From Gammaproteobacteria bacterium (lineage in GTDB: Bacteria > Pseudomonadota > Gammaproteobacteria > Steroidobacterales > Steroidobacteraceae): a stretch of DNA of 55,266 nucleotides. Location of the stretch: the NCBI GenBank assembly GCA_011391405.1, contig JAABQQ010000011.1, positions 1-55,266 on the forward strand. The letters are read 5' to 3'. A program made the position numbers and the translations under genes. Below the pieces are notes generated by a model. It did not search any database. It was not told the origin of the DNA and saw nothing but the letters and a program-made list of their open reading frames with translations. Below, one piece after another: positions 8,893 to 16,801 of this stretch; position 1 is the stretch's first letter, and each line of letters starts with the position of its first letter.

Positions 8893-8920
8893 TTGTCAAT
8901 CGGCCACAGTCGATTACGCT
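8893..8920 (+). promoter_or_regulatory. Possible promoter of the peptide deformylase gene
   Basis: TTGTCA at 8893-8898 and TACGCT at 8915-8920 are 16 nt apart and lie 27 nt before the ATG. The -35 is good and the -10 is weak. Confidence 0.3.
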
Positions 8921-8946
8921 TGCGTTCCCGCTCCGTGGAATCCCGC

Positions 8947-9483
8947 ATGGCCGTCCGCACCGTTCTCCGCATGGGCCATCCCCTGCTGCTGCAGGTCGCC
9001 GCCCCCGTTGAGGCCTTCGGTACCGCCGAATTGCGCCAGCTCGTGGCCGACATGGACGACACCATGCGCGCGCTGAACGGCGCCGGGATTGCCGCGCCGC
9101 AGGTCGGCGAGTCGTTGCGGGCCGTGATCTTCGAGGTCACGCACAACCCCCGGTATCCGCAGGCCGAGTCCGTACCGTATACCGTGCTGATCAACCCGGT
9201 GCTGGATCTGCTCGGCGACGAGCGCGACGAAGCCTGGGAGGGATGCCTGTCGGTGCCGGGTTTGCGGGGCGTGGTTGCTCGCCACACAAACCTGCGCTAC
9301 CGCGGCTTCGACCTGGACGGCCGGCCGATCGACCGGACCGTGACGGGCTTCCATGCGCGCGTTGTCCAGCACGAGGTGGATCACCTCGACGGCATTCTCT
9401 ATCCGATGCGGGTCGCCGACATGCGCTCGTTCGGCTTCGAAGACGAATTGTTCCCGGACCGGGGTGCCCTGCCGCCCGACTGA
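8947..9483 (+). CDS. def: Peptide deformylase
   Basis: This 178-residue enzyme removes the formyl group from the N-terminal methionine of new proteins in the cytoplasm. All three family motifs are present: GAGIAAPQVG, EGCLSVPG and HEVDHLDG. The Cys and the two His bind the catalytic metal, and the Glu in HEVDH is the catalytic residue. ATG 8947 gives the normal N-terminus (MAVRTVLRMGHPLLLQ); the longer open frame is an overrun. It stands alone, without the methionyl-tRNA formyltransferase gene that often accompanies def. It may be a second (def2-like) copy, which cannot be judged from this window. Confidence 0.93.
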   Translation: MAVRTVLRMGHPLLLQVAAPVEAFGTAELRQLVADMDDTMRALNGAGIAAPQVGESLRAVIFEVTHNPRYPQAESVPYTVLINPVLDLLGDERDEAWEGCLSVPGLRGVVARHTNLRYRGFDLDGRPIDRTVTGFHARVVQHEVDHLDGILYPMRVADMRSFGFEDELFPDRGALPPD

Positions 9484-9513
9484 CTCGGCCACCCGCAGGA
9501 CCAGCCGCATTTG

Positions 9514-9529
9514 GCGCAACGAATTGCGC
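9514..9529. other. Small hairpin after deformylase gene
   Basis: GCGCAA-CGAA-TTGCGC is a perfect 6-bp stem with a tetraloop, 30 nt after the def stop codon. No T-run follows, so it is a weak terminator or processing site at best. Confidence 0.35.
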
Positions 9530-9565
9530 ATCTTCCCTATTTATGTGGCGCGGATCGCGTCCGAT

Positions 9566-9585
9566 CCTTGGGCTGTGTCCCAAGG
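9566..9585 (+). promoter_or_regulatory. Hairpin that covers the ribosome binding site of the DksA-like gene
   Basis: CCTTGGG (9566-9572) pairs perfectly with CCCAAGG (9579-9585) around a 6-nt loop. The 3' arm contains the AAGG of the only plausible Shine-Dalgarno sequence (AAGGA, 9582-9586) of the next gene. If formed in the mRNA it would hide the ribosome site, as in RNA thermometers or translationally regulated leaders. This is structure by inspection only. Confidence 0.4.
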
Positions 9586-9594
9586 AAGATGGCG

Positions 9595-9993
9595 ATGACC
9601 CGCAACCTCCAGAACAAACAGCTCGAGTCGCTGCAGACGGCCATGCGCGCGCGACAAATCCAGCTGCGCGAAGAAATCCGCCAGGCGCTGATCAAGAGCG
9701 ATTCGGAACATTATCTGCAGATTGCCGACTCGGTGCGGGAACTGGAGGACGAATCGTTCGCCGACCTGATCGTGGACGTCGGCCTCGCGGAAATCGATCG
9801 CGACCTCGACGAACTGCGCGCGATCGACGCAGCGCTGCTGCGAGTGGCGGATGGCAGCTACGGCGTTTGCGAAGCCTGCGACAGGCCGATCGATGTGAAG
9901 CGGCTGAACCTCACGCCACAGGCATTGCGCTGTATCGACTGCCAGACGATCTTCGAGCGCACGCACTTCCAGAAGACGGGCCGCACGCTCTAA
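9595..9993 (+). CDS. TraR/DksA-family zinc-finger protein
   Basis: About 132 residues. An N-terminal helical hairpin (QLESLQTAMRARQIQLREEI onward) is followed by a four-Cys zinc finger, GVCEACDRPID with the distal pair RCIDC, and a short helix. That is the DksA/TraR plan. Such proteins enter the RNA polymerase secondary channel and modulate initiation, often with ppGpp. The tip of the coiled coil has IVDVGLAEIDRDL, without the exact acidic pair of E. coli DksA, so this is a paralogue rather than dksA itself. ATG 9595 is 8 nt from AAGGA; ATG 9589 is too close to it. The ribosome site may be closed by a hairpin. Confidence 0.85.
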   Translation: MTRNLQNKQLESLQTAMRARQIQLREEIRQALIKSDSEHYLQIADSVRELEDESFADLIVDVGLAEIDRDLDELRAIDAALLRVADGSYGVCEACDRPIDVKRLNLTPQALRCIDCQTIFERTHFQKTGRTL

Positions 9994-10000
9994 CCGTCCA

Positions 10001-10076
10001 GGCGTGCGATCCGGCGCCTTTCCCCGAGCTTGGAAAGGCAGATACGCGCTCGCGGAAAGGCGCCGGATCGCACGCC
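10001..10076. repeat. Family 1 palindromic repeat, copy A
   Basis: Two 29-nt arms (10001-10029 and 10048-10076) pair with one mismatch around an 18-nt loop. Each arm has a GATCCGG / CTTTCC core. The loop carries GGAAAGGCAGATACGC. It lies between two convergent genes (the DksA-like and ATP-grasp genes), where it could act as a two-way terminator. Related copies are at 15306-15381 and 16724-16801. Confidence 0.85.
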
Positions 10077-10094
10077 TCGGACATCGGCGCGTAG

Positions 10095-11126
10095 TCAGGA
10101 CTGCCGCCACGCCGCATCGTAGTTCTGCCCGTACTGCAGGATCCGCTCCAGCACGGCGTCGTACCCCATGCCGCAAGCGAATGCCGAGGTCGCGAAGTCC
10201 TCGATCTGGGCCAGGTTGGGATTCGCATTCGCCTCGAGCACGTACACCCCGCCGTCCGGCTTCAGTCGCAGGTCGATGCGCGCATACCCGCTGAGTGACA
10301 GCGCGCGATAGATGCGCCGCACCAGCGTGGCCAGCCGCGGCGACAGGCCGGGCGGCAGGTCATGGGCGGGACCCGTGCCGATGCCGTGCCGCACCTGGTA
10401 CTTGCGGTCCCACTTCACCTTGCGCGTCGCGATCGACATCACGTCGGGCAGGGTGCCGAAATTGAGTTCCCACACCGGCAAGGTCGTGAGCCTCTCGTTG
10501 CCCATCACGCCGATGTAGAGCTCGCGGCCTTCGATGTATTCCTCGACCAGCGCGTCCGAATTCGTCTGCTGGTGGATGAACTCGACGCGCTCGCGCAGCT
10601 TCTGGCCGTCGTAGACGATCGAGGCCTGCGAGATGCCGAGCGAGGCATCCTCGGTGGCCGATTTCACGAACAGCGGAAACTTGAGCTTGCGCGGCTCGAC
10701 GTAGCGGCGCTTGCGCGGCAGCAGCGCGTAGCGCGCGGTGGGAATGCGGTGGTAGGCGAGAATCTGCTTCGACAGCACCTTGTCGCGCGAGATCATCATG
10801 CCGCGCGGGTTGCAGCCGGTGTACGGCAGCCGCATCAGTTCGAGAAAAGCCACCACGTACTGGTCGTAGGTGACGATGCCCTGGAATTCCTCGAGCAGGT
10901 TGAAGGCGACGTCGGGCTTCCACTCCATGATCGTGGAGCGCAGTTCGGCCAGGTTGTCGCCCATGCCCAGCGCCTTCACTTCGTGCCCCATCGCCTTCAG
11001 CGACGAGGTCACGTCGTACTCGGTGCGCCACTCGTCGATCTCCTGGGCAGAATAGCCGTCGGTGGACTCGGGAGGCACCAGCGTTTCGTGCACGAGCACG
11101 AGCACGCGCAGGGGTTTCTTGGTCAT
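10095..11126 (-). CDS. D-Ala-D-Ala-ligase-like ATP-grasp enzyme
   Basis: A 343-residue ATP-grasp protein close to the D-alanine-D-alanine ligase group. Visible parts are an N-terminal pre-ATP-grasp domain (RVLVLVHETLVPP), YTGCNPRGMMISRDKVLSKQIL by segments, the ATP-binding lysine strand FPLFVKSATEDASLGIS, VEEYIEGRELYIGVMG, and the metal site VLEANANPNLAQIED. It should ligate a carboxylate to an amine using ATP. The window shows no other peptidoglycan precursor gene, and its partners are a metallopeptidase and a phosphatase, so a peptide or small-molecule ligase role is as likely as Ddl. Its ATG overlaps the upstream stop codon (ATGA), which implies translational coupling. Confidence 0.82.
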   Translation of the reverse strand: MTKKPLRVLVLVHETLVPPESTDGYSAQEIDEWRTEYDVTSSLKAMGHEVKALGMGDNLAELRSTIMEWKPDVAFNLLEEFQGIVTYDQYVVAFLELMRLPYTGCNPRGMMISRDKVLSKQILAYHRIPTARYALLPRKRRYVEPRKLKFPLFVKSATEDASLGISQASIVYDGQKLRERVEFIHQQTNSDALVEEYIEGRELYIGVMGNERLTTLPVWELNFGTLPDVMSIATRKVKWDRKYQVRHGIGTGPAHDLPPGLSPRLATLVRRIYRALSLSGYARIDLRLKPDGGVYVLEANANPNLAQIEDFATSAFACGMGYDAVLERILQYGQNYDAAWRQS

Positions 11127-12160
11127 AGGGCGTAGTTCTCGCGGTCCCGCAACAGCATCTCAAGCATGATGCGTTCGAGCATCACCAGCACCGCACGCTT
11201 GGTGTCGCGCTGGTTGTGACTGAGCCGCAGGTTCATGACACGTGCGCGCTGGGTCGCTATTTTCAGGACGTGCTGCACCAGGTACGGATGCATTCTCGCA
11301 CGCCGGATCATCAGGCGCTCGACCTGCGGCTGCACCTTGCGCAGAAACCGGCTGGCCTGCGGGCCGGCCGGATGATCCTCCGCGGTGCCGAACACGCGCA
11401 GCAGGCGACGATCGTAGGTGCGCGCGGTGTTGAGTTCGTAACGACGCTGTTTGCGCCGGTAGTGCTCGCGTAACGTGCGGGTGTTCTCTGCCAGCGGCTC
11501 GATGACTTCGCGGTTCAGGCAGACCGCACGCTTGCCATGCAGGTTGCGCATCGTCGCGTCGACGTATTCGAGTTTGCGCAGCGCGGGCCAGCCGGTGTAC
11601 TGGCTGCGCCAGCGCGAATAGCGCGGCAGCCAGACGGCGAACGTTTCGGCGAAATCCTCGGTGGGATGACTCTGCGCGTACCAGTGGCCGAGGTGCAGCA
11701 CGAACCGGCGGCTGGCCGGTCGCGGGGAATACCGCGACGGATAGCGACGCGAGGCCTTGCCGAACGTGTCGCGCCAGGTCTTGCGCCGCCGCAGGCCGAA
11801 CGCAGTGTCGATCGCGTGCCCGGTTTCGTGGCGCAGGATGCGCATCAGCCACTTGTCGTTGCCACCCTCGACCTCGTGCATGAAGCGCCGTTCGAGGCGC
11901 TGCAGCCGCGGGTGCGCCAGGTAGAACGGCACGGCGATCCCGGGGATGCCGTCCGGCGAGAACCATTCCTCTGACAGCCAGACGTGCGGACGGAAAAGAA
12001 TGCCCTTGAGCCGCAATTCTTCGTACAGGCGCTGCACCGCCTGGTCGAGGCCCGACCGCACAAGGGACAGCCGCAGGTCGCAGAAACGCATGTCGAGCAG
12101 CGCTTCATCGTCGAGCCGCGTCCACGCGGGTTCGCGCAACCGGCGCCGGCGGGGCTTCAC
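11123..12160 (-). CDS. HExxH metallopeptidase, Peptidase_Mx-like
   Basis: A 345-residue, very Arg-rich protein without a signal peptide. The zinc motif is H111-E-T-G-H115 within MRILRHETGHAIDTAF. About 50 residues later comes YAQSHPTEDFAETFAVWL, which resembles the third-ligand region of putative zinc metallopeptidases of the Mx type (SHP-x-ED-x-AET). The rest is helical and basic. The start is GTG 12160, which overlaps the upstream stop codon by 4 nt (GTGA); its own stop overlaps the next ATG. The longer open frame is low-complexity antisense-like sequence. The substrate is unknown. Confidence 0.75.
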   Translation of the reverse strand: MKPRRRRLREPAWTRLDDEALLDMRFCDLRLSLVRSGLDQAVQRLYEELRLKGILFRPHVWLSEEWFSPDGIPGIAVPFYLAHPRLQRLERRFMHEVEGGNDKWLMRILRHETGHAIDTAFGLRRRKTWRDTFGKASRRYPSRYSPRPASRRFVLHLGHWYAQSHPTEDFAETFAVWLPRYSRWRSQYTGWPALRKLEYVDATMRNLHGKRAVCLNREVIEPLAENTRTLREHYRRKQRRYELNTARTYDRRLLRVFGTAEDHPAGPQASRFLRKVQPQVERLMIRRARMHPYLVQHVLKIATQRARVMNLRLSHNQRDTKRAVLVMLERIMLEMLLRDRENYAL

Positions 12161-13686
12161 GTCGTCACTCCACCCGTCGCCGTCAGGCGCGCAACGCAGG
12201 ACTCGACCGCAACGTCGAGGTGCTTGCGGTCCGCGAGCCGACCAATCGCGTCCGCGGGCAACGCATCGACACCGTGCTGCAGGCCGAACATCGTGCCGAC
12301 GAGACTGGCGACCAGGGCTGCATCGTCGCGCACGCTGCGTTTTGCTGCGGCGATGGCGGCATCGAAATCCTGTGCGTCGCCGGCGATACGCCGCGCCAGT
12401 GCGAGCGCCTGCATCACGTCGATCGTGCCACCGGCGGCCTTGGCGTCTTCCGCAGCCGGCACAGTGGCAACCGCAGCCAGCACGTCTTTGCGCAGCGGCT
12501 TGGCTGCCCAGCAACCCGGCACGGGTTCGGGGACGGCTTCAAGCCAGTCCTGCGCCGACTGGCCGCGCAATGCGCAAAGCAACATCGCAGAGTAGGCGCG
12601 ACAGGTGTCGAGGATCAGGGGCGACTGATGCGTGGTGCGCGAACACTCGGCGGCAAGTGCGATGGCGGCTGCCGGATCGTTTCCCGCAAACAGAGCGGCG
12701 GCCAGAACGCGCGGCAAGCTCGTTGCCGCGGCGTCCTTCGGATCGTGTGAGCCGGCCACCGGCAAGCCGCGCCAGCGGAAGGTAGCCAGCGCTTTCGCGA
12801 CATCGGGCGACGCATGAGTTTCGCCGGGCTGGCCCGTGGCCGACAGGTGTCCGTCCTTGAACCAGCGCCAGTAGCGCTCGATCTGGTCACGCGCATCGCT
12901 GCGCCCGAGAGCGTCCAGGCTTTCGGCGAGGCAGAGTGCGAGCGACGTATGCTGTGTCCATGCCAGCGGCGAGGACTTCGCTGCCACGGCTGCACTCGTT
13001 GCGCCTAGCGCGTCGCCCAGCGCGAGCCCGAACCAACCCCCGCGCACGCGCTGCTCCAGCGCAAGGCCCGTGGCCGGCCCCGACAATTTTGCGGCGCCCT
13101 TCACCCCTGGCCGCAACGGTTGCCACGTGCGTACGAATTCCTCCTGCTCGCTGGTTTCCGGCACCTGCAGCCACGACCTCGATTGCCGGCACTGCTGCCA
13201 GTAATCGCCCAGCTCGGTGAGCGCTGCCTCACCCCCGCCCGGATTGCGTTCGGCGAGCCAGCAGCCGGCGACCATCGCGCTGCGGCCGATGCCGGCCCGG
13301 CAGTGCACGTACACGCAGTGGCCGGACTCGAGGGCATCGTCCAGCAACGCCAGGATACGGTCCATGGTCACGCGGTCGGCCGGTACACCGTGATCGGGAA
13401 TCGGCTGGCGCAGATAGTCGATGCGCCGTCCCGACGATGTTTCGAACGGCAGGTGCCTGTCGTAGGCCGGACTCTCGTCCGGCTCGGTCAGGTCGATGAA
13501 GCAGGTAATGCCGGCCTCGACGAACCGGCGCAACCGATCCATCGACCGGGCGCGTGACCGCGAGCCGGGGTGTTCGCCCACCAGCAAGCGGCCCGGCACG
13601 ACCCAATAGGTAGTGTCGATGGGACGTGGCCTGGTCCAGTCGGGTGCGGCGCTGACTTCTGGCGTCTTCGGCGTCATTGCCGCCAT
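12157..13686 (-). CDS. Dual-specificity phosphatase fused to a degenerate ADP-ribosylglycohydrolase domain
   Basis: About 509 residues in two domains. Residues ~20-190 form a CDKN3/DSP-type phosphatase: the general-acid region PIPDHGVP (Asp98) and the P-loop H128-C-R-A-G-I-G-R135-S with nucleophile Cys129. Residues ~205-500 resemble ADP-ribosylglycohydrolases (RVRGGWFGLALGDALGA at the start, DDAALVASLVGTMFG near the end). The motif that should hold the Mg-binding acids, usually S-D-D-T, reads T244-Q-H-T, so hydrolase activity is doubtful. It starts an operon with 4-nt overlaps to a metallopeptidase and an ATP-grasp gene. The start is ATG 13686 or 13677; neither has a clear ribosome site. Confidence 0.8.
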   Translation of the reverse strand: MAAMTPKTPEVSAAPDWTRPRPIDTTYWVVPGRLLVGEHPGSRSRARSMDRLRRFVEAGITCFIDLTEPDESPAYDRHLPFETSSGRRIDYLRQPIPDHGVPADRVTMDRILALLDDALESGHCVYVHCRAGIGRSAMVAGCWLAERNPGGGEAALTELGDYWQQCRQSRSWLQVPETSEQEEFVRTWQPLRPGVKGAAKLSGPATGLALEQRVRGGWFGLALGDALGATSAAVAAKSSPLAWTQHTSLALCLAESLDALGRSDARDQIERYWRWFKDGHLSATGQPGETHASPDVAKALATFRWRGLPVAGSHDPKDAAATSLPRVLAAALFAGNDPAAAIALAAECSRTTHQSPLILDTCRAYSAMLLCALRGQSAQDWLEAVPEPVPGCWAAKPLRKDVLAAVATVPAAEDAKAAGGTIDVMQALALARRIAGDAQDFDAAIAAAKRSVRDDAALVASLVGTMFGLQHGVDALPADAIGRLADRKHLDVAVESCVARLTATGGVTT

Positions 13687-13760
13687 GATAAGGCAACGGG
13701 GTGCGGCTGCCCGTGCGGCTGTGAGAGACTTGAGCCAAATTCGCAAGGGGGGAGAACTTC

Positions 13761-15209
13761 GTGCTGAAACAGCTGGCAGCCCGCAAATCGGTGGCTGCGA
13801 TGACTCGCGAAATCGAATCCGGGCCCAAGCTGAACCGCGTATTGGACCGCCGGGCACTGACCTCCGTCGGCCTGGGGTCGATGATCGGCAGCGGCATTTT
13901 CGTCCTGACGGGCACCGTGGCGGCCCAGCACACGGGCCCCGCCGTCACCCTCGCCTTCCTCGTGGCCGCCATCGGCTGCGGCCTGGCCGCGCTCTGCTAC
14001 GCCGAGCTGGCCTCGATGATCCCGATCTCGGGCAGCGCCTACAGCTACACGTACGCGACGCTCGGCGAGGGCGTCGCCTGGTTCGTCGGCTGGAACCTCG
14101 CGCTGGAATACGTGATGTCGGGTGCGGCCGTCGCGGTCGGATGGTCCGGCTACGTCGTCAACCTGCTCGCCGAGTTCGGCCTCCATCTGCCCGACGCGCT
14201 CACCAATGCGCCGCTTGGCAAAGGCGCGGACAACCACCTGGTGACGACGGGCGCCCTGGTCAACGTGCCGGCCGTGCTGATCGTCGTGCTGCTCACGTGG
14301 GTCTGCTACGTCGGCGTGAAGCATTCGACGCGCGTGAACAACGTGATGGTGATGATCAAGATCCTGATCATCATCCTGTTCATCGCAGTCGGCATCAAAT
14401 ACGTCACGCCCGATCTCTGGCAGCCCTACCTTCCCGCCAATACGGGCACTTCGGGACACTTCGGCTTCAGTGGCATCATGCAGGGCGCTGCGATCATCTT
14501 CTTTGCCTACATCGGCTTTGACCAGGCCGCGACGACGGCGCAGGAAGCCCGCAATCCGCAGCGCGACGTACCGTGGGGCATCATCGCGGCACTGCTCATC
14601 TCGACGGTGCTTTATGTCCTGATGTCTGCCGTGATGACCGGCATGGTGTCGTACACCGAACTCAACGTCGCCGCACCGGTCGCGGTTGCGCTCGACGCAC
14701 ATCCCGAGCTGAAGTGGCTCGGCCTGCCGGTCAAGATCGGTGCGATCGTCGGCCTCACCTCGGTGATCCTGATGTCGCTGCTCGGCCAGCCGCGCATCTT
14801 CATGGCGATGTCGCGCGACGGCCTGCTGCCGCCGTCGATGCAGAAGGTGCATCCGAAGTACCGCACGCCGCACGTTGCCACGATCATCACCGGCCTGGTG
14901 GCTGCGTTCTTCGCCGGCATCTTTCCGCTCGACGTGCTCGGCGAACTGATCTCGATCGGTATCCTGCTGGCGTTCACCGCGGTGTGTGCCGGCGTCGTCG
15001 TGCTGCGCCACACGCAGCCCGACACACCGCGTCCGTTCCGCGTGCCGTTCGCCACGTTCACCGGCGTGGCCGGAGTGGCCATCTGCCTCGCCATGACGCT
15101 CTTCCTGCCGCACGACACGTGGATCCGGCTGGCGGTGTGGACGGGAATCGGCTTCCTCATCTACTTCCTGTACGGCTACAAGCATTCGCGGATCCGGCAG
15201 CAGGCCTGA
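13761..15209 (+). CDS. APC-family amino acid permease (cationic amino acid transporter type)
   Basis: A 482-residue inner-membrane transporter with 12 predicted membrane helices. The APC signature is at the start: VGLGSMIGSGIFVLTGTVAA in the first helix, then ELASMIPISGSAYSYTYATLGE. IFFAYIGFDQAATTAQEARNPQRD matches helix 6 and the following loop of the YfnA/YhdG and eukaryotic CAT group. It likely imports an amino acid with protons; the substrate is not readable from sequence. GTG 13761 follows a GGGGGGAG site by 6 nt. It is divergent from the phosphatase operon and followed by a palindromic repeat and a terminator. Confidence 0.9.
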   Translation: MLKQLAARKSVAAMTREIESGPKLNRVLDRRALTSVGLGSMIGSGIFVLTGTVAAQHTGPAVTLAFLVAAIGCGLAALCYAELASMIPISGSAYSYTYATLGEGVAWFVGWNLALEYVMSGAAVAVGWSGYVVNLLAEFGLHLPDALTNAPLGKGADNHLVTTGALVNVPAVLIVVLLTWVCYVGVKHSTRVNNVMVMIKILIIILFIAVGIKYVTPDLWQPYLPANTGTSGHFGFSGIMQGAAIIFFAYIGFDQAATTAQEARNPQRDVPWGIIAALLISTVLYVLMSAVMTGMVSYTELNVAAPVAVALDAHPELKWLGLPVKIGAIVGLTSVILMSLLGQPRIFMAMSRDGLLPPSMQKVHPKYRTPHVATIITGLVAAFFAGIFPLDVLGELISIGILLAFTAVCAGVVVLRHTQPDTPRPFRVPFATFTGVAGVAICLAMTLFLPHDTWIRLAVWTGIGFLIYFLYGYKHSRIRQQA

Positions 15210-15305
15210 GCTGCGCGCCTGAGGCGTCCGGTAGCGGCTGTTAGTCGCTGCTGGGCGCTTTGCTGCTTTCGGGCGGGTTGGCGGTTTGCGTGAGGGGCGG
15301 TAGCG

Positions 15306-15381
15306 AGCGTTTGATCCGGCCGTCTTTCCCGCGAGCGGAAAGGCAGACACGCTCGCGGGAAAGACGGCCGGATCAAACGCT
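15306..15381. repeat. Family 1 palindromic repeat, copy B
   Basis: A perfect 32-bp stem (15306-15337 with 15350-15381) closes a 12-nt loop, GAAAGGCAGACA. The core motifs GATCCGG and CTTTCC are shared with copies A and C, but the outer seven bases differ and still pair. It lies about 100 nt after the permease stop codon. Confidence 0.9.
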
Positions 15382-15398
15382 GGGTGGCACGCGCCTGA

Positions 15399-15426
15399 GC
15401 AATTTCCCGGCACGCCGGAAAATTGC
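15399..15426. repeat. Imperfect hairpin between permease and DUF4382 genes
   Basis: GCAATTTCCCGG and CCGGAAAATTGC form a 12-bp stem with one mismatch around a 4-nt loop. It follows directly after repeat copy B and may add to transcription termination in this 374-nt gap, which otherwise holds no gene. Confidence 0.5.
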
Positions 15427-15518
15427 ACGGCGCAAGCAACGTCAAAGTATCTCCGGCGGAGAGTGAGGCGCGCAGCCAGGCTGCATGCCAGTCGGGCGAA
15501 TACCGAGCCGCATCAGCA

Positions 15519-15541
15519 AAAGGGTCCCATCGGGACCCTTT
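15519..15541. terminator. Bidirectional terminator
   Basis: AAAGGGTCCC-ATC-GGGACCCTTT is a perfect 10-bp stem with a 3-nt loop and A and T ends on both sides. It lies between the convergent permease and DUF4382 genes, 43 nt from the stop of the latter. Confidence 0.75.
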
Positions 15542-15583
15542 GCGAACTCCACGGCCATTCATCGCCGTAGTTCAAGGAAGATG

Positions 15584-16519
15584 TCAGGGTGCAGGAACCG
15601 GAACGGTGAAGTTAACGGTCGAGATGACATTATTCTGCACGGCTACCGCAACACCCGCCGGCGGAAAGAACACTAGCGACTGATCATCAATCGTGTCGTC
15701 GTCGCAAGTGAAGGCTGCCGTGTAGCTGCCGGCCGGAATGAAAGCCGCGCGATAGGTGCCGCTGGTCGACCCAGCAGGAATCGTGACGCCGACCACGACC
15801 AGTGGATCGACATCAGGCGATGAGGCCGTTGTCTCTTCCATGTCGTCGGGTGTAACGGTGCCTTCATAGAGGTAAACGTTGGGCCTGCAGTCGGTTGGTA
15901 CCGCGCCTGCTTCGAAGCTGACGGTGCCGTCGATGGCGCCGACATTCGCGTCGTTGACGAGCCTGAGCGTGGGACGCAATACGTAGCCTGTCGTACAGGC
16001 GCCGCTCATCTGGCCGCGTGGAGCGTGAACAGACTTGCGCAAGTCGAAGTCGATAGTCAGCGCCAGGCTGCCGTCGGCCGGTACGTCGATCGGGCGATTC
16101 ATCTTGAGTCCCGTTTCGGCGCCGCTCGGAACGTTCAGCTCGCACTCATTCCCATCGATCACGATGTATGAATCCCTGACGACCGGCTGCGCATCGATGA
16201 TCAAGCGCAGCCACTGGTATCGGCCCGCTTTCATCGGCGTGTCCTGCAGCAGGATCGCCGTCCTGCCGTTCTGGTACTGCAGCAGGTCGATGGAGCGCGG
16301 GGCAAAACTCTCGACGACTTCCGGCGCCGATCCCTCGGGCTTGAAGGCGACGCCGCTGACGGACACGACCACGTTGTCCGCGTCTTCGATCGGCGTGTCA
16401 GTCAGGCTGACCTGAACGCTGCTCGTAGCGGGCGAACCACCGTCGCCTCCACAGGCGCTTACCAGCATACCGACGGCCAGCGATGCGAAGACCGTCCGTC
16501 CCATGCGAATTTTGAACAT
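15584..16519 (-). CDS. DUF4382 domain lipoprotein
   Basis: This 311-residue secreted protein has a signal peptide ending in the lipobox LVSAC, then GGDGGS. Residues ~33-185 match DUF4382, which starts VQVSLTDTPIEDADNVVVSVSGV and includes the IDLLQYQNG and GRYQWLRLII segments. The C-terminal ~110 residues form a second beta-rich domain of the carboxypeptidase-regulatory/SdrD-like sort (GAIDGTVSFEAG, then GTYRAAFIPAGSYTAAFTCDDD). It should sit on the membrane facing the periplasm or outside. The role is unknown. ATG 16519 is preceded by GGAG at a slightly long distance. Confidence 0.8.
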   Translation of the reverse strand: MFKIRMGRTVFASLAVGMLVSACGGDGGSPATSSVQVSLTDTPIEDADNVVVSVSGVAFKPEGSAPEVVESFAPRSIDLLQYQNGRTAILLQDTPMKAGRYQWLRLIIDAQPVVRDSYIVIDGNECELNVPSGAETGLKMNRPIDVPADGSLALTIDFDLRKSVHAPRGQMSGACTTGYVLRPTLRLVNDANVGAIDGTVSFEAGAVPTDCRPNVYLYEGTVTPDDMEETTASSPDVDPLVVVGVTIPAGSTSGTYRAAFIPAGSYTAAFTCDDDTIDDQSLVFFPPAGVAVAVQNNVISTVNFTVPVPAP

Positions 16520-16723
16520 AACGACGATTTCTCCGCTGGATGGCGCCGACAGGCCGGATAATTACCACGCAGCAACGCACCAGTCGTTGACCATGCTCAC
16601 GAAAGCCGCCACTCGTTTGGCCGCTCGCACAGATTCCATCTGACGCTGCGGATTCCGCACGTCGAGGCTCCTTGCGCCATGCGAAGTTTTCGGCGCGCCG
16701 AAAGCGAGCAGGCGCCGGCTATC
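16520..16723. other. Gene-free stretch with a 16-nt perfect palindrome
   Basis: No convincing gene lies here. A perfect palindrome TTTCGGCGCGCCGAAA is at 16688-16703, just before repeat copy C. The region is upstream of the DUF4382 gene and downstream of ttcA, so it should contain the DUF4382 promoter, but no clear -35/-10 pair was found. Confidence 0.5.
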
Positions 16724-16801
16724 AGTCGGTCGATCCGGCACCTTTCCCCGAGCGCGTGTCTGCCTTTCCAAGCTCGGGGAAAGCTACCGGATCGACCGAC
16801 T
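16724..16801. repeat. Family 1 palindromic repeat, copy C
   Basis: Arms 16724-16753 and 16772-16801 pair along 30 nt with a small internal loop (two mismatches). The 18-nt loop is the reverse complement of the copy A loop with one change. It is therefore inserted in the opposite orientation, downstream of ttcA. A partial copy (loop core CATGTCTGCCTTTCCGCGC) follows at about 16812-16830. Confidence 0.85.

Noticed and set aside
10095-11126. Naming the ATP-grasp gene ddl
   Set aside because: The fold fits, but the motifs near the metal site (EANANPN) and the neighbours do not show a peptidoglycan role, so no gene symbol was given.
13674-15428. 584-residue antisense open frame over the permease gene
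   Set aside because: Its translation is rich in His, Arg, Asp and Gln without domain character, as expected for the complement of a GC-rich membrane-protein gene. The plus strand encodes a complete APC permease.
10001-16801. Possible CRISPR array from the repeated elements
   Set aside because: Copies are kilobases apart, each is a self-contained hairpin, and there are no regular spacers or cas genes.
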